Assembly: GCF_030271515.1 (NCBI RefSeq)
Contig: NZ_JASCXI010000001.1
Coordinates: 372,001-436,000, forward strand
DNA: 64,000 nt
Direction: 5' to 3'
Source: Erythrobacter oryzae
GTDB taxonomy: Bacteria; Pseudomonadota; Alphaproteobacteria; Sphingomonadales; Sphingomonadaceae
Of this stretch, positions 41,720 to 50,583 are shown piece after piece. Both the position numbers and the translations under genes were made by a program. Position 1 is the first letter of the stretch. Every line of letters begins with the position of its first letter. The notes beneath the pieces are model-generated. The model ran no database searches. It had not been told where the DNA came from and was given only the letters and a program-made list of their open reading frames with translations.

Positions 41720-42925
41720 ATGAAGCTCTGGAGACGTCCGAATTGGGCCGGATCGTTTGCCTCGGCGGCGCGGGGCTGGCGCGCGCGCAACCTCGCGGTT
41801 GCAGGCGCCGCGCTGCTGGCGAGCGCCTGCGCGGTGGTGCCCAAGACCGATGTCGCCACCGCCCCGCCCCCCGCGCCCACGCCCGAGCCTTCGGCGACCG
41901 CGCTCCCCACCGATACCGGCCGCCACCGCATCGCGCTGCTCGTGCCGCTCACGGGCGATACGGCTCCGGTTGGCCAGGCAATCGCAAATGCGACCACCAT
42001 GGCGCTGCTCGATACCGGCGCGGATAACCTGCGCATCACCACCTATGACACCTCGGAAGGCGTCACGACTGCGGCGAGAAAGGCGATTGCCGACGGCAAC
42101 AAGCTTATCCTCGGCCCGCTCACCGCCGATGCCGTCCCGCAGGTGCAGGCCGCCGCGCGTCCCGCTGGCGTACCGGTGATCGCCTTCGCCAATGACGCGA
42201 GCGTGGCAGCGGCGGACGTCTTCGTGATCGGCCACCTGCCCGAACAGTCGATCCGCCGCTCGGTCCAGTTCGCGCGCAGCCGCGGCGCCGCGCGCTTCGC
42301 GGTGCTCGCGCCCGAGGGCGACTATGGCACCCGCGCAGTCTTCTCGCTCGAGAACGCACTGCGCGATTATGGCGGCTCGCTGGTGCGCAAGGAGGGCTAT
42401 GCCCGCGGCAATACCTCGATCGTCAGCGCCGCGGCCCGGCTGCGTGCAGCAGGCGGCTATGACACCGTGCTGATCGCGGATTCGGCACGGCTCGGGGTCG
42501 ATGCGGCGGGGGAACTCAACAAGTCCGCGCGCAATCGCACCCGCATTCTCGGCACCGAGTTGTGGAGCGGCGAGGCGGTGCTCGCCCGCACTCCGTCGCT
42601 CGAAGGCGCGCTGTTCTCGGCCGTCTCCGACCAGCGCTTCCGCCGCTTTGCCGACAGCTACGCGCAGCGCTTCGGCGGCCAGCCGTTCCGCGTCGCGACC
42701 CTCGGCTATGACGCGGTGCTTCTGACCTTGCGCGTCGCGCGCGACTGGAAGGTGGGCACGCCCTTCCCGCGCGAGCAGCTCTACGACAAGGGCGGCTTCC
42801 TCGGCGTCGACGGGGCGTTCCGCTTCGCCCGCAACGGCGTGGTCGAGCGGGCGCTCGAGGTGCGCGAGGTCAAGGGCGGCGAAGTCGCCGCGGTCGATCC
42901 GGCACCGACCGGCTTCGGCAAGTGA
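41720..42925 (+). CDS. penicillin-binding protein activator-like lipoprotein (LpoA family)
   Basis: A 401-aa lipoprotein with a lipobox LASAC after a basic N-terminus. The mature part is a periplasmic-binding-protein-like fold: RIALLVPLTGDTAPVGQAIANA, LILGPLTADAVPQVQ and VIAFANDASV, as in LpoA and the ABC-type leucine-binding proteins. LpoA activates PBP1a in gammaproteobacteria; in alphaproteobacteria this function is inference. ATG at 41720 is divergent from rsmI. A proline/alanine-rich linker follows the lipobox. Confidence 0.85.
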   Translation: MKLWRRPNWAGSFASAARGWRARNLAVAGAALLASACAVVPKTDVATAPPPAPTPEPSATALPTDTGRHRIALLVPLTGDTAPVGQAIANATTMALLDTGADNLRITTYDTSEGVTTAARKAIADGNKLILGPLTADAVPQVQAAARPAGVPVIAFANDASVAAADVFVIGHLPEQSIRRSVQFARSRGAARFAVLAPEGDYGTRAVFSLENALRDYGGSLVRKEGYARGNTSIVSAAARLRAAGGYDTVLIADSARLGVDAAGELNKSARNRTRILGTELWSGEAVLARTPSLEGALFSAVSDQRFRRFADSYAQRFGGQPFRVATLGYDAVLLTLRVARDWKVGTPFPREQLYDKGGFLGVDGAFRFARNGVVERALEVREVKGGEVAAVDPAPTGFGK

Positions 42926-42949
42926 GTGCGTATAACGCCTAGGGGTGGC

Positions 42950-42977
42950 TTGAGGCAGGCGCGCGCGGCCCTATAAC
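42950..42977 (+). promoter_or_regulatory. candidate parE promoter, leaderless layout
   Basis: TTGAGG (42950-42955), a 16-base spacer and TATAAC (42972-42977) resemble a housekeeping promoter. Only seven bases separate the -10 box from the parE ATG at 42985, so transcription would start at or one base before the start codon. Confidence 0.55.
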
Positions 42978-42984
42978 CGCGGGC

Positions 42985-44985
42985 ATGTCCGATCCCACCC
43001 CCGACGACCTCTTCGCCAACACGCCGACCTCGAGCGGCGATTACAACGCCTCAGCGATCGAGGTGCTCGAAGGGCTCGAGCCCGTCCGCCGCCGCCCCGG
43101 CATGTATATCGGCGGCACGGATGACCGATCCTACCATCACCTCGCCGCCGAGGTGCTTGACAATTCGATGGACGAGGCGGTCGCAGGCCATGCGACGCGG
43201 ATCGAGGTCAGGCTCGACGAAGGCAACCGGCTGACAATCACCGACAACGGGCGCGGGATGCCGGTCGACGAACACCCCAAGTTTCCGGGCAAATCGACGC
43301 TGGAGGTGATCCTGTCCACCCTGCATTCGGGCGGCAAGTTCTCCGGCAAGGCCTATGCCACCAGCGGCGGCCTGCACGGCGTCGGCGTGAGCGTGGTCAA
43401 TGCGCTCTCGTCCTATACCCGGGTCGAAGTGGCGCGCGACAAGCAGCTCTACGCGCAGGAATTCTCGCGCGGGGTCACGCAAGGGCCGCTTCAGTTGCTG
43501 GGCGCGGCACCCAACCGGCGCGGCACCGCGGTCAGCTTCGTCCCCGACACTGAGATTTTCGGCGATCGCGGCTTCAACCCCAAGCGCCTGTTCAAGCTCG
43601 CCCGCTCCAAGGCCTATCTCTTCGCGGGCGTCGAAATCCGCTGGAAATGCGCGCCCTCTCTCGCGTCCGAGGACGTCCCGGCCGAGGCGGTGTTCAAGTT
43701 CCCCGGCGGGCTCGCCGATCACTTGGCCGAACAGATCGGCACGCGCGAATGCGTCACCGCGCAGCCATTCACGGGCTCGCAGGAATTCCCCGCAGTCGAC
43801 GGCATCGGACAGGGCCGGGTCGAATGGGCGCTGGCGTGGCCGCTCTATTCGGACGGCTCGACGAGCTGGTATTGCAACACCGTGCCAACGCCCGATGGCG
43901 GCACGCATGAACAGGGCCTGCGCACCGCATTGACCCGCGGGCTTCGCGCTTTTGGCGAGTTGGTCGGCCAGAAGAAGGCCAAGGACATCACCGCCGACGA
44001 CGTCATGACCGGCTGCGAGGTGATGCTCTCGGTCTTCATCCGCGATCCGCAATTCCAGTCCCAGACCAAGGACCGCCTCACCTCGCCCGAGGCCGCGCGC
44101 TTGGTCGAGAACGCGGTGCGCGACCATTTCGACCACTTCCTCACCGACAACATAGAGCGCGGAAAGGCACTGCTGGGCGAAGTGATGGAGCGCATGGACG
44201 AGCGCCTCAAGCGCAAGGCCGAGCGTGAGATCAAGCGCAAGACCGCCACCAATGCCAAGAAGCTGCGCCTGCCCGGCAAGCTTACCGATTGTTCGGGCGA
44301 AGGCGGGCGCGAGACCGAATTGTTCATCGTCGAAGGCGATTCGGCGGGCGGCAGCGCCAAGCAGGCTCGCGACCGCAAAAGCCAGGCGATCCTGCCGATC
44401 CGCGGCAAGATCCTCAACGTCGCCAGCGCCACCGCCGACAAGATCCGCGCCAATTCGGAGATCGCCGACCTCGCGCTCGCGCTGGGCTGCGGCACCCGCA
44501 AGGACTGCAACGCGGACAATCTGCGCTATGACCGCGTCATTATCATGACCGACGCCGACGTCGACGGCGCGCATATCGCGACCCTACTTATGACCTTCTT
44601 CTTCCAGGAAATGCCCGACATCGTCCGCAGGGGCCACCTGTTCCTCGCCCAGCCCCCGCTCTACCGGCTCACGGCGGGCAAGGAGAGTCGCTACGCCCGC
44701 GACGATGCGCACCGCGCGGAGCTCGAGGCGACGGTGTTCAAGGGCAAAAAGGTCGAAGTCGCGCGCTTCAAGGGCCTCGGCGAAATGAACCCGCAGCAGC
44801 TGCGCGAGACCACGATGGCGCCCGAGACGCGCGGGCTGATCCGCATCACCCTGCCGCAGGAATTTGAGGACCGCGCGGGCGTGGCGCGGCTCGTCGACGA
44901 GCTTATGGGCCGCAATCCCGAGCACCGCTTCAACTTCATCCAGAACCGCGCGAGCGACGTGGACCGCGACCTGATCGATGCCTGA
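42985..44985 (+). CDS. parE: DNA topoisomerase IV subunit B
   Basis: ATPase subunit that works with ParC to decatenate replicated chromosomes. The 666-aa protein has the GHKL ATPase domain with LDNSMDEAVAG and ITDNGRGMPVDEHP, the transducer domain, and the TOPRIM region in EGDSAGGSAKQARDRKSQ, the PIRGKILNV loop and TDADVDGAHI, typical of ParE rather than GyrB. ATG at 42985. Its 3' end overlaps the next small membrane gene by 8 bases (ATGCCTGA). ParC is not in the window. Confidence 0.95.
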   Translation: MSDPTPDDLFANTPTSSGDYNASAIEVLEGLEPVRRRPGMYIGGTDDRSYHHLAAEVLDNSMDEAVAGHATRIEVRLDEGNRLTITDNGRGMPVDEHPKFPGKSTLEVILSTLHSGGKFSGKAYATSGGLHGVGVSVVNALSSYTRVEVARDKQLYAQEFSRGVTQGPLQLLGAAPNRRGTAVSFVPDTEIFGDRGFNPKRLFKLARSKAYLFAGVEIRWKCAPSLASEDVPAEAVFKFPGGLADHLAEQIGTRECVTAQPFTGSQEFPAVDGIGQGRVEWALAWPLYSDGSTSWYCNTVPTPDGGTHEQGLRTALTRGLRAFGELVGQKKAKDITADDVMTGCEVMLSVFIRDPQFQSQTKDRLTSPEAARLVENAVRDHFDHFLTDNIERGKALLGEVMERMDERLKRKAEREIKRKTATNAKKLRLPGKLTDCSGEGGRETELFIVEGDSAGGSAKQARDRKSQAILPIRGKILNVASATADKIRANSEIADLALALGCGTRKDCNADNLRYDRVIIMTDADVDGAHIATLLMTFFFQEMPDIVRRGHLFLAQPPLYRLTAGKESRYARDDAHRAELEATVFKGKKVEVARFKGLGEMNPQQLRETTMAPETRGLIRITLPQEFEDRAGVARLVDELMGRNPEHRFNFIQNRASDVDRDLIDA

Positions 44986-45331
44986 TCCCGAGCAGGAGGA
45001 CATCATGGCCGGTGATCGCCGCATCGCCCGGCCCGACAGCGCGCTGCCCGACTGGCACATGCCCGACGCCGCCTACCGCCCGGTGCCGATCGCGTGGTTC
45101 ACCGCGGCCTTCCTGCTGCAGGCAGTGATGCTGACGTTCCTGTTCGTCGTGCTGCTGGCCAAGCCCGCGTGGGTCACGATCGTGCTCGCCACAGCTGCGA
45201 CCGGCGTGCTGGGCGCGTGGACGTGGGACCGCGGGATGAAGGCGGCGGGCACCGGATGGCGCCTCGCAACCGCGACGATGCTCGCGCTGCAACTCGGGTT
45301 CGTCTGCCTTGGTGCGGCAGCGCGAAGCTAG
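44978..45331 (+). CDS. small membrane protein downstream of parE
   Basis: A 117-aa protein with a hydrophilic N-terminus (about residues 1-35) followed by two or three hydrophobic segments (IAWFTAAFLLQAVMLTFLFVVLL, VTIVLATAATGVLGAW and ATMLALQLGFVCLGAA). No function known. ATG at 44978 overlaps the parE stop by 8 bases, so it is translated with parE. It is convergent with the GT87-type gene; one CTAG serves as stop codon for both. Confidence 0.72.
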   Translation: MPDPEQEDIMAGDRRIARPDSALPDWHMPDAAYRPVPIAWFTAAFLLQAVMLTFLFVVLLAKPAWVTIVLATAATGVLGAWTWDRGMKAAGTGWRLATATMLALQLGFVCLGAAARS

Positions 45332-46515
45332 ACCGCCTCGCGCCGCACCCGGCGGAAGACCAGCACGAACAGCGCCGCCAGCAGCAGCGGCATGATCGGC
45401 ACGCCGAAATTAAGCGCCAGCGGCCGCGCGAAAGCCGCCCCTGCAAAGACTGCTGCGATTGTGATGCGCTCCCAATCCGCGAAGCCCTCCGATCGCGCCC
45501 GCGAAAAGAGGTAGGCGAGTGGGAAAGCGGTCAGCACCATGTCGTAATCGAGCACGAAAGGCGTCGCGAGCGGGGCTCCGGCAAGGACCAGCGCGGCGAG
45601 CCCCGGCGTGAAAGCGCGCCGCCAGCTCGCCAGGACCACCGCCGCCCCCAGCGCCAGCGACACCGCGCCTTGCACCGCCATCGCCGCCACGGCGGGCACG
45701 CCGACAAGGCTGAGGCCTGCAAACACGCTCACCATCTTGGCGAAGCCGATATTGCCGTCAGCCGTCGCCGTGCTCGCGGTGCGGGTGATAGCGAGCCAAT
45801 CGGCCCAGACCTGCGCCCCGAAGGCGAGGCTCGCCAGCGCGGCGAGCGCCATGGCTGCGGCGGCGGCTCCGGCGATCGTGCGCCACTGCCCGCTCGCCAG
45901 CAACGCGAGGGGGACGAGGAGGCCGAACTGCGGCTTGATCGTGGCCAGCCCGATGAGCACGCCCGCCAGCCACGGCCGCCGCTCGACCAGCAGCAGCCCG
46001 CCCCCGAGCAGCGCCGCCACCAGAAAGGAGGTCTGTCCGTGGGTCAGCGTCACGAACACCGGCGGGAAGGCCGCAATCAGCACCAGCGCGGGGCCCTTGA
46101 GCCCGAGCGCGCGGAACCACGCCCGGATCGCCGCGAGGAACGCCGCCCCTGTCACCGCCAGCCAGCCTGCTAGTGCGGGGAAATAGGGCAGCAGGCCCAG
46201 CGGCCAGACAAAGGGCAGGAAATTGGGCGGGTAGAAGAATGCGGTATACTCGCCCGGCATCGCGTAGAATTCGCGCTGTGCGGCGACATGCGCGGCCGTG
46301 TCGTAGACATTCGCGGCCGAGAGCAGCATCCGTCCCGAAGTCCAGAAGCTGATGAAATCGGTGCCGATCAGGAAGCCGTTGGCATCCACCCCGCTCTTCT
46401 GGGTCGCAAGCAGGTAGGCCACCGCCCCGGCATTCACCAGCGCGAGCAGCAGCAGATAGCCGCGCACCCGCCCGGGCTCGAGCCATTCTGCCTTGCGGAT
46501 ACTGTCGAGCCCCAT
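45328..46515 (-). CDS. GT87-like (DUF2029) polytopic glycosyltransferase family protein
   Basis: A 395-aa membrane protein with about eleven hydrophobic segments. The first periplasmic loop contains GTDFISFWTSGRMLL, YTAFFYPPNFLPF and the later TLTHGQTSFLVAALLGGG, typical of the DUF2029/GT87 family, which uses polyprenyl-phosphate mannose or arabinose donors in related proteins. ATG at 46515 (MGLDSIRK). The donor and acceptor are unknown. It is convergent with the preceding membrane gene (shared CTAG stop). Confidence 0.82.
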   Translation of the reverse strand: MGLDSIRKAEWLEPGRVRGYLLLLALVNAGAVAYLLATQKSGVDANGFLIGTDFISFWTSGRMLLSAANVYDTAAHVAAQREFYAMPGEYTAFFYPPNFLPFVWPLGLLPYFPALAGWLAVTGAAFLAAIRAWFRALGLKGPALVLIAAFPPVFVTLTHGQTSFLVAALLGGGLLLVERRPWLAGVLIGLATIKPQFGLLVPLALLASGQWRTIAGAAAAAMALAALASLAFGAQVWADWLAITRTASTATADGNIGFAKMVSVFAGLSLVGVPAVAAMAVQGAVSLALGAAVVLASWRRAFTPGLAALVLAGAPLATPFVLDYDMVLTAFPLAYLFSRARSEGFADWERITIAAVFAGAAFARPLALNFGVPIMPLLLAALFVLVFRRVRREAV

Positions 46516-46582
46516 AGCCCAGCGTCTGCCGCGCGAGGCCACGCAAGTCCACCGGCAGAGCGCAGAGCCTCGGGGAAATTCG

Positions 46583-47797
46583 CTAGTCGGCGACGCTTGT
46601 GTGGATGTGGAGATGCCCCTCGAGCGTGCGGTGCACGGGGCACTTGTCGGCGATCGCGATGATCTTCTCGCGCTGCTCGGCGGTCAGCGCATCGCCAAGC
46701 AGCGTGATGACGCGATGGAGCGCCTGCGCCTGCTCGCCCGGTTCGAGCGCATGCATCATGTCCTCGGCGTGGCCCCGCTCGTGGGTCAGGTGAATGCGCG
46801 CGCCCGCGAACGGCCAGCCCTTCTGGTCGGCATACAGCTTCATCGTCATCGCCGTGCAGGTGCCGAGCGCGGCGAGCAGCAGGTCGTAGGGTGTCGGGCC
46901 GCTCTCGTCCCCGCCGTATGAGCGCGGCTCGTCGGCGATGAAGCGGTGGTGGGCGGTGTGGACCTCGGTGCCGAACTTGCCGTGGCCGGTCTGCACCACC
47001 ACGCCCTCCTCGGGCATCGGCCAGTCGGAGCGCATCGGCAGATAGCGCCCCGCCCAGCCCGCGATCATGGTCGCGGCGAATTGGGCGTCCTCGGCCTTGG
47101 TCAGCAGGTGATCGGCGCCCGCGAGGCTGACGAAGCTCTTGGGGTGGAAGGCGGCCTCGAACAGCGCGGCGGCGTGCTCGATTCCGACGATAGCGTCGGT
47201 GGGCGAATGGAGGCACAGGTAGGGAAGCCGCAGCGTCCTGACCACTTCCAGCAGATCGACTTCGGCTGCCGCATCGAGGAACGAGCGGCTTAGCGTGAAG
47301 GCCTGCCCGCCGATCCGCACCGGGCCCGCCCCGTCGCGCCGGATCGCGTCGTGGTCGCCCTCGATTACGTGGAGCACATGCGGCACGTCGGACGGCGCAC
47401 CGATGGTGGCGATGGCCGCGACCTTCTCCTCTCCCAGCAACGCAGCCGCCGCCAGCACCGCCGCGCCGCCGAGGCTGTGGCCGACCAGCAGCAGCGGGCC
47501 ATCGAAGCGCGCGGCGAGCGCCTCGGCCGCGGCGACCAGATCGGCCATGTCGGTGGCGAAGCCGGCGCGCCCGAACTCTCCCTCGCTGCCGCCAAGGCCG
47601 GTGAAATCGAACCTCAGGCACGCGATCCCCTGCCGCGCCAGCGCGCGGCTGACGGCGACTGCGGCGCGGCTCTGCTTGGTGCAGGTGAAGCAATGCGCAA
47701 ACAGCGCCGCCCCGCGCACGAGGCCCGTGGGCAGTTCGAGCGCGCCCTCGAGGCTGTGGCCCGCGGAGGTCGGAAAGGCGAGCGTTTCGGTCGGCAT
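46583..47797 (-). CDS. alpha/beta hydrolase fused to OsmC-like domain
   Basis: A 404-aa two-domain protein. The N-terminal alpha/beta hydrolase (about residues 1-255) carries the nucleophile elbow VGHSLGGAAV and a histidine in GADHLLTK; the C-terminal domain (about 265-404) is OsmC/Ohr-like with GGDESGPTPYDLLLAALGTCTAM, including the peroxidatic cysteine region, and KCPVHRTLEGH. Fusions of this kind are known in proteobacteria. The reaction is probably detoxification of organic peroxides linked to ester hydrolysis, which is inference. ATG at 47797, divergent from the serine hydrolase gene. Confidence 0.88.
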   Translation of the reverse strand: MPTETLAFPTSAGHSLEGALELPTGLVRGAALFAHCFTCTKQSRAAVAVSRALARQGIACLRFDFTGLGGSEGEFGRAGFATDMADLVAAAEALAARFDGPLLLVGHSLGGAAVLAAAALLGEEKVAAIATIGAPSDVPHVLHVIEGDHDAIRRDGAGPVRIGGQAFTLSRSFLDAAAEVDLLEVVRTLRLPYLCLHSPTDAIVGIEHAAALFEAAFHPKSFVSLAGADHLLTKAEDAQFAATMIAGWAGRYLPMRSDWPMPEEGVVVQTGHGKFGTEVHTAHHRFIADEPRSYGGDESGPTPYDLLLAALGTCTAMTMKLYADQKGWPFAGARIHLTHERGHAEDMMHALEPGEQAQALHRVITLLGDALTAEQREKIIAIADKCPVHRTLEGHLHIHTSVAD

Positions 47798-47892
47798 GAT
47801 CGGTCTCCAGCGGCCAGAGCTATGGAATTGTGGCGCAATGCGTGCGACGTGTCACCCGCCCGCATCCCCCGGCGCGGGCGAGGAGAGTGCCG

Positions 47893-49197
47893 ATGAAGTC
47901 CCCTGTCTTTCACGCAATCGCCTTGGCGGTCGGCGCTCTGGCGGCCTGCCCTTCGGTTGCCCAGACGCCAGCAGCACAAGCCCAGCCCGCCGAGCCGACC
48001 GCGCTCGAAGCGCGGAGCCTTCAGGTGGTGGAGCTGCTCAACGGCGAGGTGCAGCCCGAGGAGATCTTCACCGCAGGCTTCCGCGCGGCGATTGCCGATG
48101 CGCAGATCAGGACGCTCTCAGCCAATCTCACCGCGCAATTCGGCCGCGCGCTCGAAGTCAGCCTGCTCGCCCCGCGCGATGGCACCCGCGCCGCGCTCGA
48201 AATCCGCTTCGAGCGCGGGATCGCCAAGGGCGGCATCGCGCTCGACCCGGCCGAGAACAACCGCATCAACGAGTTGCGCTTCACCTCGGTCGATTCGCTT
48301 GCGGTGGCAGGCGACACGCCGGAGAAGATCGCCGCCGACCTCGCCGCCTTGCCGGGCAGCGTCAACGCGTGGTTCGGCCCGCTTGGCGGCGCGCCGGTCA
48401 TCAGCCGCAATGCCGATACACCGCTCGCGCTGGGATCGGCGGTCAAGCTCTACGTCCTCGCGGCGCTTGCCGAGGATGTGAAGGCGGGCAGGCGCAAGTG
48501 GACCGACGTCGTGCCGCTAACGGAAAGGAGCTACCCCAGCGGGCAGTTGCAGGACTGGCCCAAGGGCGCGCCGGTGACGCTCCACTCGCTCGCCAGCCTG
48601 ATGATTGCGATCAGCGACAACACCGCGACCGACCAGCTGATCAGGGTGCTGGGGAAGGAGCGGATCCTCACGCTGATGCGTGACAGCGGGCACAGCGATC
48701 CCGGGGCGAACGATCCGTTCCTGACCACGCGCGAGCTGTTTGTTCTGAAGACCATGAGCCGTGAGACGCTCGACCAATGGAGCCACGGCCAGCCCGCCGA
48801 ACGGGCCGTGCTCGAGGTTGTGCTGGCCGCCGAGGAACCCTCGCTCGATCAGGTCAACGCCGCATTCGGCAATGGCCCCAAGGCGCTCGAGATCGAGTGG
48901 TTCGCCTCGCCCGCCGAGCTTGCGCGGCTCTTCGCCCACATGCGCAAGACCGCCGCGCCCGAGGCGTTCGCCATCATGGCGATCAACCCTTCCGCGACCG
49001 ACGCGATCAAGGCGAACTGGCGCTACATCGGCTTCAAGGGCGGGAGCGAGCCGGGGGTGCTCAACCTCACCTGGCTGCTCACCGACAAGGCGGGCCGCGA
49101 CTGGGTGCTGACCCTCGGATGGAACAACCCGCAAGCCGTCGTGGACGAGGGCAAGCTCGAGGCCATCGCCCAGCGCATCCTCCTCCTGCCTCGCTGA
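47893..49197 (+). CDS. exported class-A-beta-lactamase-like serine hydrolase
   Basis: A 434-aa protein with a signal peptide (LAAC near residues 16-19 could be a lipobox, or cleavage after SVAQ), an N-terminal domain of about 100 residues that resembles the NTF2-like domains found in penicillin-recognising enzymes, and a penicillin-recognising hydrolase domain. The active-site triad of motifs is S182-x-x-K185 (GSAVKLY), S241-D-N243 and K382-G-G (FKGGSEPG), as in class A beta-lactamases. The E166 equivalent is not obvious, so it may be a non-lactamase esterase or peptidase. ATG at 47893 has GGAGAG just upstream. Confidence 0.85.
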   Translation: MKSPVFHAIALAVGALAACPSVAQTPAAQAQPAEPTALEARSLQVVELLNGEVQPEEIFTAGFRAAIADAQIRTLSANLTAQFGRALEVSLLAPRDGTRAALEIRFERGIAKGGIALDPAENNRINELRFTSVDSLAVAGDTPEKIAADLAALPGSVNAWFGPLGGAPVISRNADTPLALGSAVKLYVLAALAEDVKAGRRKWTDVVPLTERSYPSGQLQDWPKGAPVTLHSLASLMIAISDNTATDQLIRVLGKERILTLMRDSGHSDPGANDPFLTTRELFVLKTMSRETLDQWSHGQPAERAVLEVVLAAEEPSLDQVNAAFGNGPKALEIEWFASPAELARLFAHMRKTAAPEAFAIMAINPSATDAIKANWRYIGFKGGSEPGVLNLTWLLTDKAGRDWVLTLGWNNPQAVVDEGKLEAIAQRILLLPR

Positions 49198-49279
49198 TTT
49201 GCCAGCCCCCACCCCTCTTGCGCGCTGCGACGGCCCCGCTTATCGCTGCGAGCCGAAATTCAGTCTCACAGGAAAACCC

Positions 49280-50143
49280 ATGGCCGACCAGCAGCAGCAG
49301 CGTTTTGAAGGCACCAAGTCCTATATCGCGACCGAAGACCTCAAGGTCGCCGTCAACGCCGCCGTCACCCTGCGCCGCCCGCTGCTGGTCAAGGGCGAGC
49401 CCGGCACCGGCAAGACCGTGCTGGCGCATGAAATCTCGAAAGCTCTGGGCGCGCCGCTGATCGAGTGGAACATCAAGTCGACCACTAAGGCGCAGCAGGG
49501 TCTCTACGAATATGACGCTGTCGCCCGCCTGCGCGATGGCCAGTTGGGCGAGGAGCGGGTGCACGACATCCGCAACTACATCAAGAAGGGCAAGCTGTGG
49601 GAGGCCTTCACCTCGCCCCAGCTTCCCGTCCTCCTGATCGACGAGATCGACAAGGCCGACATCGAGTTCCCGAACGACCTCCTGCAGGAGCTCGATCGCA
49701 TGAGCTTCGACGTCTACGAGACGCAGGAGCGGATCGCCGCCAAGGAACGCCCGATCGTCGTCATCACCTCGAACAACGAGAAGGAGCTTCCCGACGCCTT
49801 CCTGCGCCGCTGCTTCTTCCACTACATCAAGTTCCCCGACCGCGAGACGATGCAGGACATCATCGACGTCCACTTCCCCGGCATCCAGAAGACGCTGGTG
49901 AAGAAGGCGATGGATATCTTCTACGACCTGCGCGAAGTGCCGGGCCTCAAGAAGAAGCCCTCGACCAGCGAGCTGCTCGACTGGCTCAAGCTGCTGCTCA
50001 ACGAGGACATGCCCTTGGACGTGCTCCAGAGCGCCAACCCGGCCAGCGCGATCCCGCCGCTGCACGGCGCGCTTCTGAAGAACGAGCAGGACATCATGCT
50101 GTTCGAACGCCTCGCCTTCATGGCCCGCCGCAATCCGAGCTGA
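49280..50143 (+). CDS. MoxR family AAA ATPase
   Basis: A 287-aa MoxR-type ATPase that probably remodels a partner protein together with a VWA-domain protein. Walker A is VKGEPGTGKTVLAHE, Walker B LLIDEIDKADIEFPNDLLQELD and sensor 1 ITSNNEKELPDAFLRRC. ATG at 49280 with an upstream AGGAAA. A GFA-family gene follows 4 bases later, and the CoxE-like VWA gene, its expected partner, lies about 4.2 kb downstream on the same strand with unrelated genes between. Confidence 0.92.
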   Translation: MADQQQQRFEGTKSYIATEDLKVAVNAAVTLRRPLLVKGEPGTGKTVLAHEISKALGAPLIEWNIKSTTKAQQGLYEYDAVARLRDGQLGEERVHDIRNYIKKGKLWEAFTSPQLPVLLIDEIDKADIEFPNDLLQELDRMSFDVYETQERIAAKERPIVVITSNNEKELPDAFLRRCFFHYIKFPDRETMQDIIDVHFPGIQKTLVKKAMDIFYDLREVPGLKKKPSTSELLDWLKLLLNEDMPLDVLQSANPASAIPPLHGALLKNEQDIMLFERLAFMARRNPS

Positions 50144-50147
50144 GGCG

Positions 50148-50570
50148 GTGGGCTATACCGGCCGCTGCGGGTGCGGGGCAGTCACGCTCCGGATCGAGGC
50201 AGAGCCGGTGGCCGTGCGCCAGTGCTGGTGCCGCCACTGCCAGCATATCGCTGCCGGGAACGCGACCAACAACGCGATCTTCCCGGCCGATGCCGTGCAC
50301 TTCAAAGGCGAATTGCAGTCGGCCGGATGGACGGCGGATTCGGGCAACAGCCTGACCTACTGGTTCTGCCCGTGTTGCGGAACGCAGGCCTATGCGCAGA
50401 CCTCGGCCCGCCCGCAATTCAGGACCGTGCGCCTCGGCTTTCTCGATGTGCCGCACGGGCTTGCTCCGCAGGCGATCATCTGGACCGAGGCCGCGCCCGA
50501 ATGGGCCGCGCTTGATCCCGAACTCGAACAATGGTCCCGGCAGCCGCCACCCCCTCCGCCCGCGCAGTGA
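50148..50570 (+). CDS. GFA (glutathione-dependent formaldehyde-activating enzyme-like) protein
   Basis: A 140-aa protein of the GFA family. The zinc-binding cysteines are in GYTGRCGCGAVTLRI, QCWCRHCQHIAAG and WFCPCCGTQAY, the same spacing as the family. The original role in glutathione-formaldehyde adducts is disputed for most members, so the function is only a family name here. Its start is GTG at 50148, 4 bases after the MoxR stop. The C-terminus is a short proline run. Confidence 0.85.
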   Translation: MGYTGRCGCGAVTLRIEAEPVAVRQCWCRHCQHIAAGNATNNAIFPADAVHFKGELQSAGWTADSGNSLTYWFCPCCGTQAYAQTSARPQFRTVRLGFLDVPHGLAPQAIIWTEAAPEWAALDPELEQWSRQPPPPPPAQ

Positions 50571-50583
50571 TCGCCGGGCGAGG

